In this document: one piece after another, positions 43,311 through 52,048 of the stretch
Layout: every line of letters begins with the position of its first letter
How positions within the stretch are numbered: position 1 is the stretch's first letter
NCBI RefSeq assembly: GCF_050589605.1
Contig: NZ_JBNGOO010000003.1
Origin: Granulosicoccus sp947495035
Lineage (GTDB): Bacteria > Pseudomonadota > Gammaproteobacteria > Granulosicoccales > Granulosicoccaceae
DNA length: 64,000 nucleotides
Reading direction: 5' to 3' (one strand)
The notes under the pieces: model-generated
What the model was told of the DNA's origin: nothing
What the model saw: only the letters and a program-made list of their open reading frames with translations
The model's database searches: none
Position numbers and translations under genes: made by a program

Positions 43311-43898
43311 TCAGGGAACAGCATCACGCACGCCCTCCAGTACCTGGCGCTTGTCCTCCTCCACCCGACGAATGACCCTGCTCAAGGCCATCACCACCTC
43401 GGCCTCGCCAGTTCCCGTTTCCGGAGCCGGTGGCGTTTTCCGCCGTGACAAGGCATCTCCCAGACGCACATGGGGTCTTATGTTCTCCAGCGTCCTCGGC
43501 CCGATGCCCGATACTTCCAGCAACTGCTCGATGCTGCGAAACGGGCCGTGCGTCTCCCGCCACTCGATGATGTTTCGAGCCTTGCTCGGGCCGATGCCCG
43601 GCAGGGCTGCGGCCAACTCCTCTGCCGTGGCCCTGTTGATGTCCACACTCTCTGCCTGCACGACATCATCATCGGCTGGCTCCTCCTCTGTCACAGAGCC
43701 TTGCAGGCGAGTCTCGTAGCGCGCGCCGGTTCGGGAATGCACCTGCCATCGCGGACTTTGCGAATAGCGATCCACTGCAGTAGTGTTTTCAGGCGCGGAG
43801 ACCGGCGCGCCTGCCGCGATAACAGGCTGCAAGCAGAGCCAGGCCCAGAGGACAGGCAGGCAGATTGAAAACCATCGAGAATTGGGATTGCTGGGCAT
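43311..43898 (-). CDS. ComEA-like helix-hairpin-helix protein, exported
   Basis: ATG 43898 is preceded by AAGGA at good spacing and gives 195 residues; an upstream ATG at 43955 is possible. The N-terminus is a signal peptide or anchor (WFSICLPVLWAWLCLQPVIA). A tandem HhH DNA-binding domain of the ComEA type follows at about residues 85-150 (VDINRATAEELAAALPGIGP, RSIEQLLEVSGIGPRTLENI). The tail is charged. The family binds incoming DNA in natural transformation. No other competence gene is nearby. Confidence 0.82.
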   Translation of the reverse strand: MPSNPNSRWFSICLPVLWAWLCLQPVIAAGAPVSAPENTTAVDRYSQSPRWQVHSRTGARYETRLQGSVTEEEPADDDVVQAESVDINRATAEELAAALPGIGPSKARNIIEWRETHGPFRSIEQLLEVSGIGPRTLENIRPHVRLGDALSRRKTPPAPETGTGEAEVVMALSRVIRRVEEDKRQVLEGVRDAVP

Positions 43899-44025
43899 GG
43901 CGACATCCTTGTCGGGTTTGGCTGATTCCTTCAACCGATTCTGCCTTGTAGACAAGCCTTGTGCGACAGACCAACCGCACTCTACTGTTTTTTTTCACAG
44001 ATACGCAGACTTGCAATATCACGAA

Positions 44026-44224
44026 CTACACAGCCCCGCCATTGGTACGCAGCGTCTGATCATTGATCCAGCCGCCCTGCGGTTCCACCACAATTGCCAG
44101 GTCATGCGTCTGGCAGCTTATTGACGATGATCGAGAATCCATCGGCGGCCAGCTGTCTGGCCACTGCTGCACCGATTCCCCGCGAGCCGCCAGTCACGAT
44201 GGCTATCCTGCTGTCCTGAGTCAT
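44026..44224 (-). pseudogene. Decayed short-chain dehydrogenase gene
   Basis: From ATG 44224 the frame encodes an intact SDR N-terminus (SRIAIVTGGSRGIGAAVARQ) and stops after about 40 codons at 44102-44104. In another frame directly downstream, the segment ending at TAG 44026-44028 encodes an SDR C-terminus (PQGGWINDQTLRTNGGAV). The middle, including the active site (about 180 residues), is missing and the two ends are out of frame. It is divergent from a LysR gene, the usual arrangement for a regulated SDR. Confidence 0.75.
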
Positions 44225-44343
44225 GTCCACGTCTGCTCCAGCAAGATTGAAGACGCCCTGCTGAACGCCACGATGACAATATCGACTGATCGACGGCAGA
44301 TAATGGGACAATCATCGGACACAGTATTCTGGATAATCGGATA

Positions 44344-45231
44344 ATGGATCGGTTTGAGGAAATGAGAGTCTTCACCCGCGTTGTGGAGATGAACAGTTTC
44401 AGCAAGGCCGCAGAGGCGTTGGGTCTGCCGGCATCGACGGTAAGCGATATCATCAAGCGCAGTGAAAATCGCCTGGGCATCAAACTGCTGGACCGGACCA
44501 CACGAATCGTTGCGCCCACGCTCGACGGGCAAGTCTGGTACCGAAAATGCCTGAGCATCATCAATGCGGTCGAGGAAGCCGAGAACGGCTTCCAGGGCAG
44601 CCTGCCGCGGGGGAGGTTGCGTGTGGATGTGCACGGCACTCTGGCCAGATACTTCCTGCTGCCGCAGCTCGAGCATTTTCAGTCGGAATGTCCGGGCATC
44701 GAACTGGTGCTCTCGGAGGGCGATCGACTGGTCGATCTGATACGGGAAGGCGTGGACTGCGTGCTGCGCGTCGGCGTCCCGGAAGACAGCGATCTGATAG
44801 CACGCCAGCTGGGCCTGCTGCCCGAGGTGACAGTAGCCTCGCCCGCCTATCTCGCCCATCACGGCATGCCCCGCTCTCCCGACGATCTGGATGGGCACCG
44901 CATGATCGCCTACCTGTCCTCGCAGACGGGTGACGCACTTCCGCTCTACTTCACGATTGACGGACGGCAAGAGCAACGCCAGGTCCCGGCAGGTTTCGTG
45001 ACAACCGGTGCCGATACCATGCTGGTTGCCGCTCGTCTGGGCATGGGCCTGATACAGGCACCGCGATATCACATGGCGGCTGATCTGGCTGCCGGCCGTT
45101 TGGTCGAAGTCCTTGCCGACACGCCGCCGGCCCCCTCCCCGGTATCGGTCCTGTATCCGCGGGACCGCCAGCTGTCACCGCGGCTTCAGGTCTTTCTAGA
45201 CTGGTTGGGCAGTATCGAATTCGCCCCTTGA
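44344..45231 (+). CDS. LysR-type regulator (partner gene decayed)
   Basis: A 295-residue LysR regulator with HTH residues FEEMRVFTRVVEMNSFSKAA and EALGLPASTVSDIIKRSENR, then a substrate domain starting RLRVDVHGTLARYFLLPQLE. It belongs to the subgroup often found next to SDR or oxidoreductase genes. Its divergent neighbour is the decayed SDR at 44026-44224, 119 bp away, so its usual target may be lost. Confidence 0.87.
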   Translation: MDRFEEMRVFTRVVEMNSFSKAAEALGLPASTVSDIIKRSENRLGIKLLDRTTRIVAPTLDGQVWYRKCLSIINAVEEAENGFQGSLPRGRLRVDVHGTLARYFLLPQLEHFQSECPGIELVLSEGDRLVDLIREGVDCVLRVGVPEDSDLIARQLGLLPEVTVASPAYLAHHGMPRSPDDLDGHRMIAYLSSQTGDALPLYFTIDGRQEQRQVPAGFVTTGADTMLVAARLGMGLIQAPRYHMAADLAAGRLVEVLADTPPAPSPVSVLYPRDRQLSPRLQVFLDWLGSIEFAP

Positions 45232-45345
45232 TTTCCAGCGATGCGTGGCAGAACGAGAAAGCCGGCATGGCGAGTTTCCAGCGCAGCCGGAGCGTGACTG
45301 TGGGATGATATTGCCCCCATACCACCACCTGGAAGACCCATCAGC

Positions 45346-46614
45346 ATGAAGCCGGAAACCATTGCACTGCATCATGGCTATACGCCGGATGAGCAACACT
45401 CGGTCGCTGTGCCCATTCATCAGACCACAGCCTATTCCTTCGACAATGCCCAGCATGGCGCAGACCTGTTCGATCTGAAGGTCGCCGGCAACATCTACTC
45501 ACGCATCATGAACCCGACCTGTGCGGTTCTCGAGCAGCGGGTGGCCGCCCTTGAAGGCGGAATCGGCGCGCTCAGTGTGGCCTCGGGAATGTCGGCCATC
45601 ACCTACGCCATCCAGACCATCGCCGAAGCCGGAGACAACATCGTCTCCATCAGCGAACTGTACGGAGGTACCTACAATCTGTTCGCCCACACCTTCCCGC
45701 GAATGGGTCTGACCACACGCTTCGCCGACAAGGATGATTTCGACGGCATTGCCGCACTGATCGACAGCCGTACCAAGGCCATCTACTGCGAAAGCATCGG
45801 TAACCCTTCCGGTGGCGTGGTGGATATCGCCCGGTTGGCCAACCTGGCACACGAGCACGGCGTACCGCTGATCGTGGACAACACCGTGGCCACGCCAACC
45901 CTCTGCCGACCGATCGAACACGGTGCCGACATCGTCGTGCATTCCGCCACCAAGTACATAGGCGGACATGGCACCACGGTCGGCGGGGTCATTGTGGACT
46001 CCGGCAAGTTTCCCTGGGCTGAACAGGGCGAGCGATTTTCCCTGCTCACCGAGCCCGACGTCTCCTACCACGGCGTCAGCTATACGCGCGATGTCGGTGA
46101 AGCAGCCTTCATCACCCGGGCGCGTGTCGTGCCACTGCGCAACATGGGAGCCGCACTGTCGGCACAGGCTGCCTGGAATCTGCTGCAGGGACTGGAGACC
46201 TTGTCGCTGCGCGTCGAACGGATTTGTCAGAACACGCTGGCTGTCGCCGAATATCTGGATGGCCATGACAAGGTCAAATGGGTCAGCTATGCCGGCCTGC
46301 CAACGCACAAGGATCACGCACTGGCCCAGCAGTACATGGGCGGCAAGGCATCCGGCATCCTGAGTTTCGGTGTCGAGGGCGGCCTGGACGCAGGCATACG
46401 CTTCTACGATGCACTGCAACTGGTTCTGCGCCTGGTGAATATCGGTGATTCCAAGTCATTGGCATCGATGCCCGCCGCCACCACCCACCGCCAGCTGAAT
46501 GAAGAAGAACTGGCAACCGCCGGCGTCACCCCTGACATGGTGCGCCTGTCACTGGGCATCGAACATATCGATGACATCATCGCCGATCTGGAGCAGGCGC
46601 TGAGCAAGGTCTGA
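45346..46614 (+). CDS. metY: O-acetylhomoserine sulfhydrylase / aminocarboxypropyltransferase
   Basis: A PLP enzyme of the Cys/Met metabolism family that makes homocysteine from O-acetylhomoserine and sulfide. The 422-residue protein has TIALHHGYTPDEQHSVAVPI, YSRIMNPTCAVLEQRVAALE, ALSVASGMSAITYAIQTIA, the PLP-lysine motif IVVHSATKYIGGHGTTVGGV and SLGIEHIDDIIADLEQAL. The length and the extra loop around residues 225-260 favour MetY over cystathionine gamma-synthase. It is a single gene ending at a strong hairpin. Confidence 0.9.
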   Translation: MKPETIALHHGYTPDEQHSVAVPIHQTTAYSFDNAQHGADLFDLKVAGNIYSRIMNPTCAVLEQRVAALEGGIGALSVASGMSAITYAIQTIAEAGDNIVSISELYGGTYNLFAHTFPRMGLTTRFADKDDFDGIAALIDSRTKAIYCESIGNPSGGVVDIARLANLAHEHGVPLIVDNTVATPTLCRPIEHGADIVVHSATKYIGGHGTTVGGVIVDSGKFPWAEQGERFSLLTEPDVSYHGVSYTRDVGEAAFITRARVVPLRNMGAALSAQAAWNLLQGLETLSLRVERICQNTLAVAEYLDGHDKVKWVSYAGLPTHKDHALAQQYMGGKASGILSFGVEGGLDAGIRFYDALQLVLRLVNIGDSKSLASMPAATTHRQLNEEELATAGVTPDMVRLSLGIEHIDDIIADLEQALSKV

Positions 46615-46674
46615 TATTCGACTGGATCACGAAGCGGTATCGCAGCGGCACTCCTTGTTCCGCTACCTTACCGC

Positions 46675-46701
46675 CAGCGGCCACGGTGATGGTGGCCGCT
46701 G
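46675..46701. terminator. Bidirectional hairpin between metY and LysR
   Basis: CAGCGGCCAC (46675-46684) and GTGGCCGCTG (46692-46701) form a perfect 10-bp GC-rich stem with a 7-nt loop. It lies between two convergent stops. Confidence 0.6.
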
Positions 46702-46726
46702 CTGTGCCAGGCCGATGTGAGCAAGA

Positions 46727-47611
46727 TCAGCTCAAACCACTGGCCAAGCTGTCGAATACCGCCCTGATGCGCCTGCTGTGCCTCAGCTCACGGTGCGACA
46801 CCAGCCAGATGGGAAATTCGAAAGCCGGCATGTTCGGACAGGCGCGAACCACAGCCGTCTCGGCATCGCCGATCTGCTCGGGCATGATGCCGATACCCAG
46901 ACCCTGCTTGACCATCGACCAGTGCACCAGATAGCTGCGAGTCATCAAGGGCATGTTGCGCTCGGTCAGGCTCATGCCGACACCATTGAGCCATTGCAGA
47001 ATACTGGCCGGATCGGCAAAACCGATGAAACTGGCCTCGCTGAAATCCTCAGGCCTGCTCGGATTGCCTATCGACTGGAGATAGGCAGGCGTGGCATACA
47101 GCCGCCCTGAATCATCGCGGATCTTGCGTGCAATCAGATCCGGCTCTTCCGGTCGAAAATTGCGTACCGCGATGTCCGCCTCGCGTCGACCAAGGTCACT
47201 GACGGTATTCTCGGCAACGATTTCCACCTCGATTTCCGGTTCCTCACGGCGCAGTTTCTCGAGAATCGGTGGCAGCAGGAATGCGGCATAGACCTCACTG
47301 ACAGACACGGATACCTTGCCTCGCAGACCGGTGGCATGACTGTCCGCCACTCTGGATACATGCAGAGCGGACTCTCCCATGGCCTGCACGAATTCGAGCA
47401 ATGCCTTGCCCGCGGGAGTCAACACCAGCCTCCCGGCGGCACGATCGAACAGAACGACGCTCAGTTCCTCTTCCAGCGCGGCGACCTGGCGACCCAGGGT
47501 CGGCTGGGTTGTGCCCAGTGCCTGGGCAGCCGCCGTCAGTGAACCCTCCTCCGCCGTGACGAGAAAGGCACGCGCGTGGTTCCAGTCAAAATTGACAGAT
47601 TTCCAGTCCAT
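46727..47611 (-). CDS. LysR-type regulator divergent from an MDR oxidoreductase
   Basis: A 294-residue LysR protein. The HTH region is FDWNHARAFLVTAEEGSLTA and AAQALGTTQPTLGRQVAALE. The effector domain starts KVSVSVSEVYAAFLLPPILE. It is transcribed away from the MDR gene at 47710, leaving a 98-bp shared control region, so regulation of that gene is likely. Confidence 0.88.
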   Translation of the reverse strand: MDWKSVNFDWNHARAFLVTAEEGSLTAAAQALGTTQPTLGRQVAALEEELSVVLFDRAAGRLVLTPAGKALLEFVQAMGESALHVSRVADSHATGLRGKVSVSVSEVYAAFLLPPILEKLRREEPEIEVEIVAENTVSDLGRREADIAVRNFRPEEPDLIARKIRDDSGRLYATPAYLQSIGNPSRPEDFSEASFIGFADPASILQWLNGVGMSLTERNMPLMTRSYLVHWSMVKQGLGIGIMPEQIGDAETAVVRACPNMPAFEFPIWLVSHRELRHSRRIRAVFDSLASGLS

Positions 47612-47709
47612 ACGATTTCACATACCAGCCATGCGTCGGCAGAGGTTTTCTTCAGCAATCGGCGCAGCCACACTCTCCTTCCCGATCATGTGCCAGCCAG
47701 GAGAATGCC

Positions 47710-48681
47710 ATGCAAGCCGTCATCCAGACCCGCTACGGTGCACCACAGGTACTGCAGCTTACCTCGCAGCCCAAACCCGTTCCAGCCGACAACGAGATTC
47801 TGGTACGCATCGTCGCCTCATCGGTGACAGCAGCCGATAGCATGATGCGTCGCGGAACGCCTCGCTATGGCAGGCTGTTTCTCGGACTCTTCAAACCTCG
47901 CCACCCGGTATCCGGCACCGGATTCAGCGGCGTGATCGAAGCCTCCGGCAGCGCCGTGAGCCGCTTCCGCATCGGTGAGGCGGTCATGGGGGAGAGCGTT
48001 CTGGGTGCCGGCACGCATTGCGAGTACGTCTGTGTGCCACAGGACGAGGTGATCTGTCGCAAGCCGGACAACCTCAGTCATGCGGAAGCCGCTACCGTCT
48101 GCGATGGCGTGGTGACATCCAGCAATTTCCTGTATCGACTCGGCAACGTAGAATCCGGCCAGCGTGTGCTGATCAACGGCGCTGCAGGCAGCCTCGGCAG
48201 CGCCGCCGTGCAACTGGCGAAATGCGCCGGCGCAACGGTCGTCGCAGTTTGCGGCCGTGAGAACCATGACTTCGTGCGTTCGTTGGGGGCCGATGAGGTC
48301 ATCGACTACAACGTCTCCGACCCCCTGCAGGGGGATGAACGTTTCGATCTGATCTATGATGCCGTCGGCAAGCTCGACATGAGGCCAGCCATGGATGCCC
48401 TGCGGGAGAAGGGTCGCTTCCTTTCTCCGGTATTGAGCCTGCCTCTGCTGATACGCGTGCTGCTCTCTCGCCTCAGCGGTTCTCGCCAGGTGCTGTTTTC
48501 GGCCACCGGCTTGCTGCCCACGGCGGAACGCCTGAGCCTGTTGCAGGGCGTGCTGCCATTACTGGAGCAAGGCAGACTGTGCATCAGCATCACCAGAGAA
48601 TATGCCCTGTCCGAGATTGCCCAAGCGCATGAATACATCGATACCGGACACAAACGAGGCAACATCGTCGTGAAGCCCTGA
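47710..48681 (+). CDS. Medium-chain dehydrogenase/reductase, quinone-oxidoreductase-like
   Basis: A 323-residue zinc-independent MDR protein. The catalytic domain opens MQAVIQTRYGAPQVLQLTSQ and carries VSGTGFSGVIEASGSAVSRF. The NAD(P)-binding segment is QRVLINGAAGSLGSAAVQLA. Cys residues of structural zinc sites are absent. The C-terminus (YALSEIAQAHEYIDTGHKRG, NIVVKP) is typical. It probably reduces an enone or quinone; the substrate is unknown. It is controlled with the divergent LysR gene. Confidence 0.87.
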   Translation: MQAVIQTRYGAPQVLQLTSQPKPVPADNEILVRIVASSVTAADSMMRRGTPRYGRLFLGLFKPRHPVSGTGFSGVIEASGSAVSRFRIGEAVMGESVLGAGTHCEYVCVPQDEVICRKPDNLSHAEAATVCDGVVTSSNFLYRLGNVESGQRVLINGAAGSLGSAAVQLAKCAGATVVAVCGRENHDFVRSLGADEVIDYNVSDPLQGDERFDLIYDAVGKLDMRPAMDALREKGRFLSPVLSLPLLIRVLLSRLSGSRQVLFSATGLLPTAERLSLLQGVLPLLEQGRLCISITREYALSEIAQAHEYIDTGHKRGNIVVKP

Positions 48682-48834
48682 ATGAAATGACAGAGGCCAC
48701 GCCTTTCTCACCTGTGGTGTACTGCAATGTCGCTAGCGCTTGAACAGCCGAATCGGCAGTATCCACCATACCAGCACCATCAGGAGAAAGAATGCAGCCG
48801 CCAACAGGCTGTCTGCCGTGTCTGGCGAAAGACG

Positions 48835-49182
48835 TTAGGCGGCAGCCACATCGACCTTGCTCTGCAGCCAGCCGATGGCAAGACCTGCTATCAGCAATGC
48901 CAGCGTTGCCTTGACGACGAGCTTGAACAGAAACAGAAACAGCCAGCCGAACAACAGGCTTAGCCAGCTGCGCCGTACTTGCGGGCTGGCGCCCGATTGC
49001 CGACCAGTCGCTGCCCCATCACCGGCAGCAGCAACGCGCCTGATGGCATCGCCCTGCCGCCTCTGTGCCCTGTCGCGCGAGCGTATCGACTTGTAGAAAT
49101 CGACAACGATGAATGCTGCCAGACTGCTGACAACATGCAGCCCGACATCCTTGAACGCGATATCCGACAATGCAAATTCCAT
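48835..49182 (-). CDS. Hypothetical small membrane protein
   Basis: ATG 49182 gives 115 residues (an ATG at 49191 is also in frame). The N-terminus has a hydrophobic segment (VGLHVVSSLAAFIVVDFYKS). A basic, polar middle follows. The C-terminal helix is strongly hydrophobic (SLLFGWLFLFLFKLVVKATL and LALLIAGLAIGWLQ). No family was recognised. After the TAA the same frame stays open for 33 more codons with another hydrophobic stretch (to 48733), so the gene may once have been longer. Confidence 0.45.
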   Translation of the reverse strand: MEFALSDIAFKDVGLHVVSSLAAFIVVDFYKSIRSRDRAQRRQGDAIRRVAAAGDGAATGRQSGASPQVRRSWLSLLFGWLFLFLFKLVVKATLALLIAGLAIGWLQSKVDVAAA

Positions 49183-49327
49183 GATACACACCCGGCAGAT
49201 AGCTTATGCGGCCTGGCCGCAGCACCAGCCTACCTTGAATCAAGCCTGCCTTGCAGCCTGTGTCAGGCCCTGGCGGGTTCACGGCCCCGGTTGTCGGACC
49301 GCTTGCGGAGCGACCTGTTTCAGGTGC

Positions 49328-50380
49328 TCAGCCATTGGCCTTGCCCGTCGACAGTGCGCTCGAATCGGCCCGCGTGGTGCCATCTGCGGAAGATCCATCC
49401 ACGATCGCATGACGCAGAATCAGCAGAATGGCCAATTGAGTACCGAAGATCAGCGAAGCCAGTAACAAGTGCAGAGGCTGTGAGAACAGGGGCATGTGCA
49501 GTCGATCCATGCTCATGCCGATGGCAATGGTACCCAGCAGAAAAACGCCCAGAGCGATGCTCAGCCGCCGCAGAATGACGGAGTGAGAATGATTGAGTAC
49601 GGCCAGAATCAGCCAGCCATTGAGCAAGGTCAGCGGTATCGCGTAGTACTTGTGAATACCGAAGATCAGCGGCAGATTGTCTATCCACAGATGCCGATCC
49701 GTGAAGTTGCTGCTGCGGGCGATGAGATCGACAGCTTCGCGAACCTGAGTACCCATGACCAGTTGCAGCAAGCCGGCTATCATCGCTGTGATCATCAGGG
49801 GATAGAAGAACTTCGGTAGACGATCGATGTGTATGTCGCTGTAGCGATCCCTGCCCGCCCGCACCAGCGCCGCGATCAGGATGCCCACGATGACCTGGGC
49901 CAGCATCATGTGAAGCGTGATCATGCCGGTGTGCAGATTGCTGGCAACCACTCTGGCTCCCAGCCACCCCTGAATGCCGACCAGAATGAAGCCGGACAAC
50001 GCAAACCAGAAGATTTTCGGCTCGTCGCGGCGATACGGTATGGAAAACAGCAAAGTGACCAGTATGGTCAGACCGGTAAACGCACCCAGCAGCCGATTGA
50101 GATATTCGGTCCAGGTCTTGCGCACATTGAAGGTGGTGTCGGCATAACCACGCTCCGCGTAGATCTCCTGATAGTTCGCCGGCAATTGCGCTTCGCTGGT
50201 CGGCGGAACCCATTGACCAAAACAGGTGGGCCAGTCCGGACAACCCATGCCCGAACCGGTAGCGCGAACGATTCCGCCTACCAGAATCAGCGCAAAGATG
50301 GTGGTGACCGTAATGGCAGCACACCAGCGAAAACGGCGTTGGGTCGATTGACTGGGCATAGCGCGGGCAGGACTCGGCAT
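49328..50380 (-). CDS. ctaA: Heme A synthase (COX15/CtaA family)
   Basis: An inner-membrane enzyme that oxidises heme O to heme A for aa3-type cytochrome oxidase. The 350-residue protein has about eight membrane helices, the family start VGGIVRATGSGMGCPDWPTC with the conserved Cys pair, and YLNRLLGAFTGL. Histidines for heme binding appear in NLHTGMITLHMMLAQ, GIHKYYAIPL and QPLHLLLASLIFG. It is separate from any cox operon in this window. Another long frame overlaps it in a different register but lacks family similarity. Confidence 0.92.
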   Translation of the reverse strand: MPSPARAMPSQSTQRRFRWCAAITVTTIFALILVGGIVRATGSGMGCPDWPTCFGQWVPPTSEAQLPANYQEIYAERGYADTTFNVRKTWTEYLNRLLGAFTGLTILVTLLFSIPYRRDEPKIFWFALSGFILVGIQGWLGARVVASNLHTGMITLHMMLAQVIVGILIAALVRAGRDRYSDIHIDRLPKFFYPLMITAMIAGLLQLVMGTQVREAVDLIARSSNFTDRHLWIDNLPLIFGIHKYYAIPLTLLNGWLILAVLNHSHSVILRRLSIALGVFLLGTIAIGMSMDRLHMPLFSQPLHLLLASLIFGTQLAILLILRHAIVDGSSADGTTRADSSALSTGKANG

Positions 50381-50490
50381 GGCTTCACGATGAAACGCTT
50401 ATGGTACGTCATACGCACTTCCGAGGCGTTGCATCTGCGAAACGGCAATTATCCCTGAACTTTTTTCACAGACTGTCGTTCTGAAGGTGC

Positions 50491-51192
50491 ATGAAAAATC
50501 AAGCCATCCGTCGCCGACGGAATATTGTCATGCGCCAGTCTCTTGCAGGCCTGCTGGCCAGTCTGATCATCCCTGTTGGAGTCATGGCCAATGTATCCAC
50601 GAACCTGCCCGGCGAGCCTCCCGGTGGGGATTTCGCCACGGCAGATCTGGCCGGTTGGGCCGAACGCAGCTTCAAGGGCAATACCGAATACCGGCTGGAA
50701 GAGGAAAACGGTGTGCAAGTATTGCGCGGCGAAACGCAGGGTCAGGCCTCGATCCTGTACCGCGAGCAGAAGATCGATCTGGAGAGTACCCCGATCGTGG
50801 AATGGTCCTGGAAAGTGAATGGCACTTACCCGGGCATCGACGAGCGCAGTCGCAACGGGGATGATTTCCCGGCTCGCCTCTATGTGGTGGCAAAGACCGG
50901 CTTTCTGCCCTGGGAGACCGTGGCGATCAACTATGTCTGGTCGTCTCAGTCAGCGCTGGACGAAGCCTGGCCCAACCCGTTCACGGACAAGGCTCAGATG
51001 GTCGTGGTTCAGAGCGGTGAGGAGCACGTGGGCAACTGGGTTGGCCAGCGACGCAATGTGGCAGAAGATTTCAGGCAGTACTTCGATCTGGACGTCGCCA
51101 TGCTCAGCGGCTATGCCGTGATGGTCGATGGTGACAATGCCGATCGTGAGGGCACGGCCTGGTTCGGCGAGATCCGCTTCAGCGCCGAGTAA
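50491..51192 (+). CDS. DUF3047 family exported protein
   Basis: A 233-residue protein with an N-terminal signal (MRQSLAGLLASLIIPVGVMA after a short basic leader; the ATG at 50530 may be the true start). The DUF3047 domain shows YRLEEENGVQVLRGETQGQA, IVEWSWKVNGTYPGIDERSR, ARLYVVAKTGFLPWETVAIN, YVWSS and AVMVDGDNADREGTAWFGEI. The function is unknown; the fold is expected to be a beta-jelly-roll. It faces away from ctaA and is followed by a simple-sequence repeat and a Rieske-like gene. Confidence 0.82.
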   Translation: MKNQAIRRRRNIVMRQSLAGLLASLIIPVGVMANVSTNLPGEPPGGDFATADLAGWAERSFKGNTEYRLEEENGVQVLRGETQGQASILYREQKIDLESTPIVEWSWKVNGTYPGIDERSRNGDDFPARLYVVAKTGFLPWETVAINYVWSSQSALDEAWPNPFTDKAQMVVVQSGEEHVGNWVGQRRNVAEDFRQYFDLDVAMLSGYAVMVDGDNADREGTAWFGEIRFSAE

Positions 51193-51214
51193 CTGGCCAG
51201 CGGACTCGGGAGCC

Positions 51215-51292
<78 letters not shown>

Positions 51293-51337
51293 CATCACTT
51301 TGCCGGTTTTGCAATGCTGGCTCTATACTCTGTGAAT

Positions 51338-52048
51338 ATGGACAGACGCCAATTCAACTCCCTGTGCAGCGCCTTGCTGGCAGGCGCTGCTACTGCACAT
51401 GCCAATGCACAGGCTGACGCGCAAGCGAATGCCGGCCCTCAACGGACGCTCTATCCGAGCAGCCGCTTGATCTATCAGGATGAGAGCGAGGTGACGCTGG
51501 ACTCTCTGAAGACAGGCCAGGCCTATATCTTCGGCTACCCCTACCGTACGACACCCTGCTTTCTGATGCGCCTCGGGCGATCGTCGCCGGCCCGCGGCTC
51601 CTGGCCCGGTGGCGTGGACAGCGACCAGTCGGTCGTGGCTTTTTCGGCCATCTGCAGCCACAAGATGTCACATCCGGCCAAGCCCATCAGTCACATCGCC
51701 TATCGCCCCGAAACGGTCACTTTCCATGACAGGCAAGGCATCGCCCACACGCGTGACGGGCTCATCAGCTGCTGCTCGGAACGCAGTGTGTATGATCCTG
51801 CGGCCGGTGGCGAAGTGCTGAGCGGCCCCGCACCGGCACCTCTGGCAGCCATCGAACTGCAGGTCGATGCTCAGGGAAGATTGTCCGCAACGGGAAGCCT
51901 GGGCCCGGATCAGTACGAACGCTTTCTGGAAAAATTCGGCTTCCGGCTCGCCATGGAATACGGTGTTACCGATGTGCGTACTCGCTCCGGTGAACGTGTC
52001 GTGGCAGTTCCGGCGGACGAGTTCTCGGTGCAGCAGGTGCTCTGTTGA
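51338..52048 (+). CDS. Tat-exported Rieske-like iron-sulfur protein with altered ligands
   Basis: ATG 51338 gives 236 residues with a twin-arginine signal (MDRRQFNSLCSALLAGAATA). The Rieske-like core has the first ligand pair in AICSHKMSHPAKP (Cys106, His108). The second loop reads ISCCSERSVYDPAAGGEVLS: the Cys is there (145) with an additional Cys146, but the usual His position holds Glu148. A canonical CxxH is therefore missing. The trailing GPAPAPLAAIELQVD is typical of Rieske proteins. Cofactor binding is uncertain. The stop overlaps the next gene's TTG start (TTGA). The same frame runs upstream through the microsatellite to 51128; I do not consider that part coding. Confidence 0.72.
   Translation: MDRRQFNSLCSALLAGAATAHANAQADAQANAGPQRTLYPSSRLIYQDESEVTLDSLKTGQAYIFGYPYRTTPCFLMRLGRSSPARGSWPGGVDSDQSVVAFSAICSHKMSHPAKPISHIAYRPETVTFHDRQGIAHTRDGLISCCSERSVYDPAAGGEVLSGPAPAPLAAIELQVDAQGRLSATGSLGPDQYERFLEKFGFRLAMEYGVTDVRTRSGERVVAVPADEFSVQQVLC

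Noticed and set aside
49320..50324. 334-residue second frame overlapping heme A synthase
   Set aside because: Composition is His/Ser/Gly-rich without any motif; the CtaA frame has all family residues.
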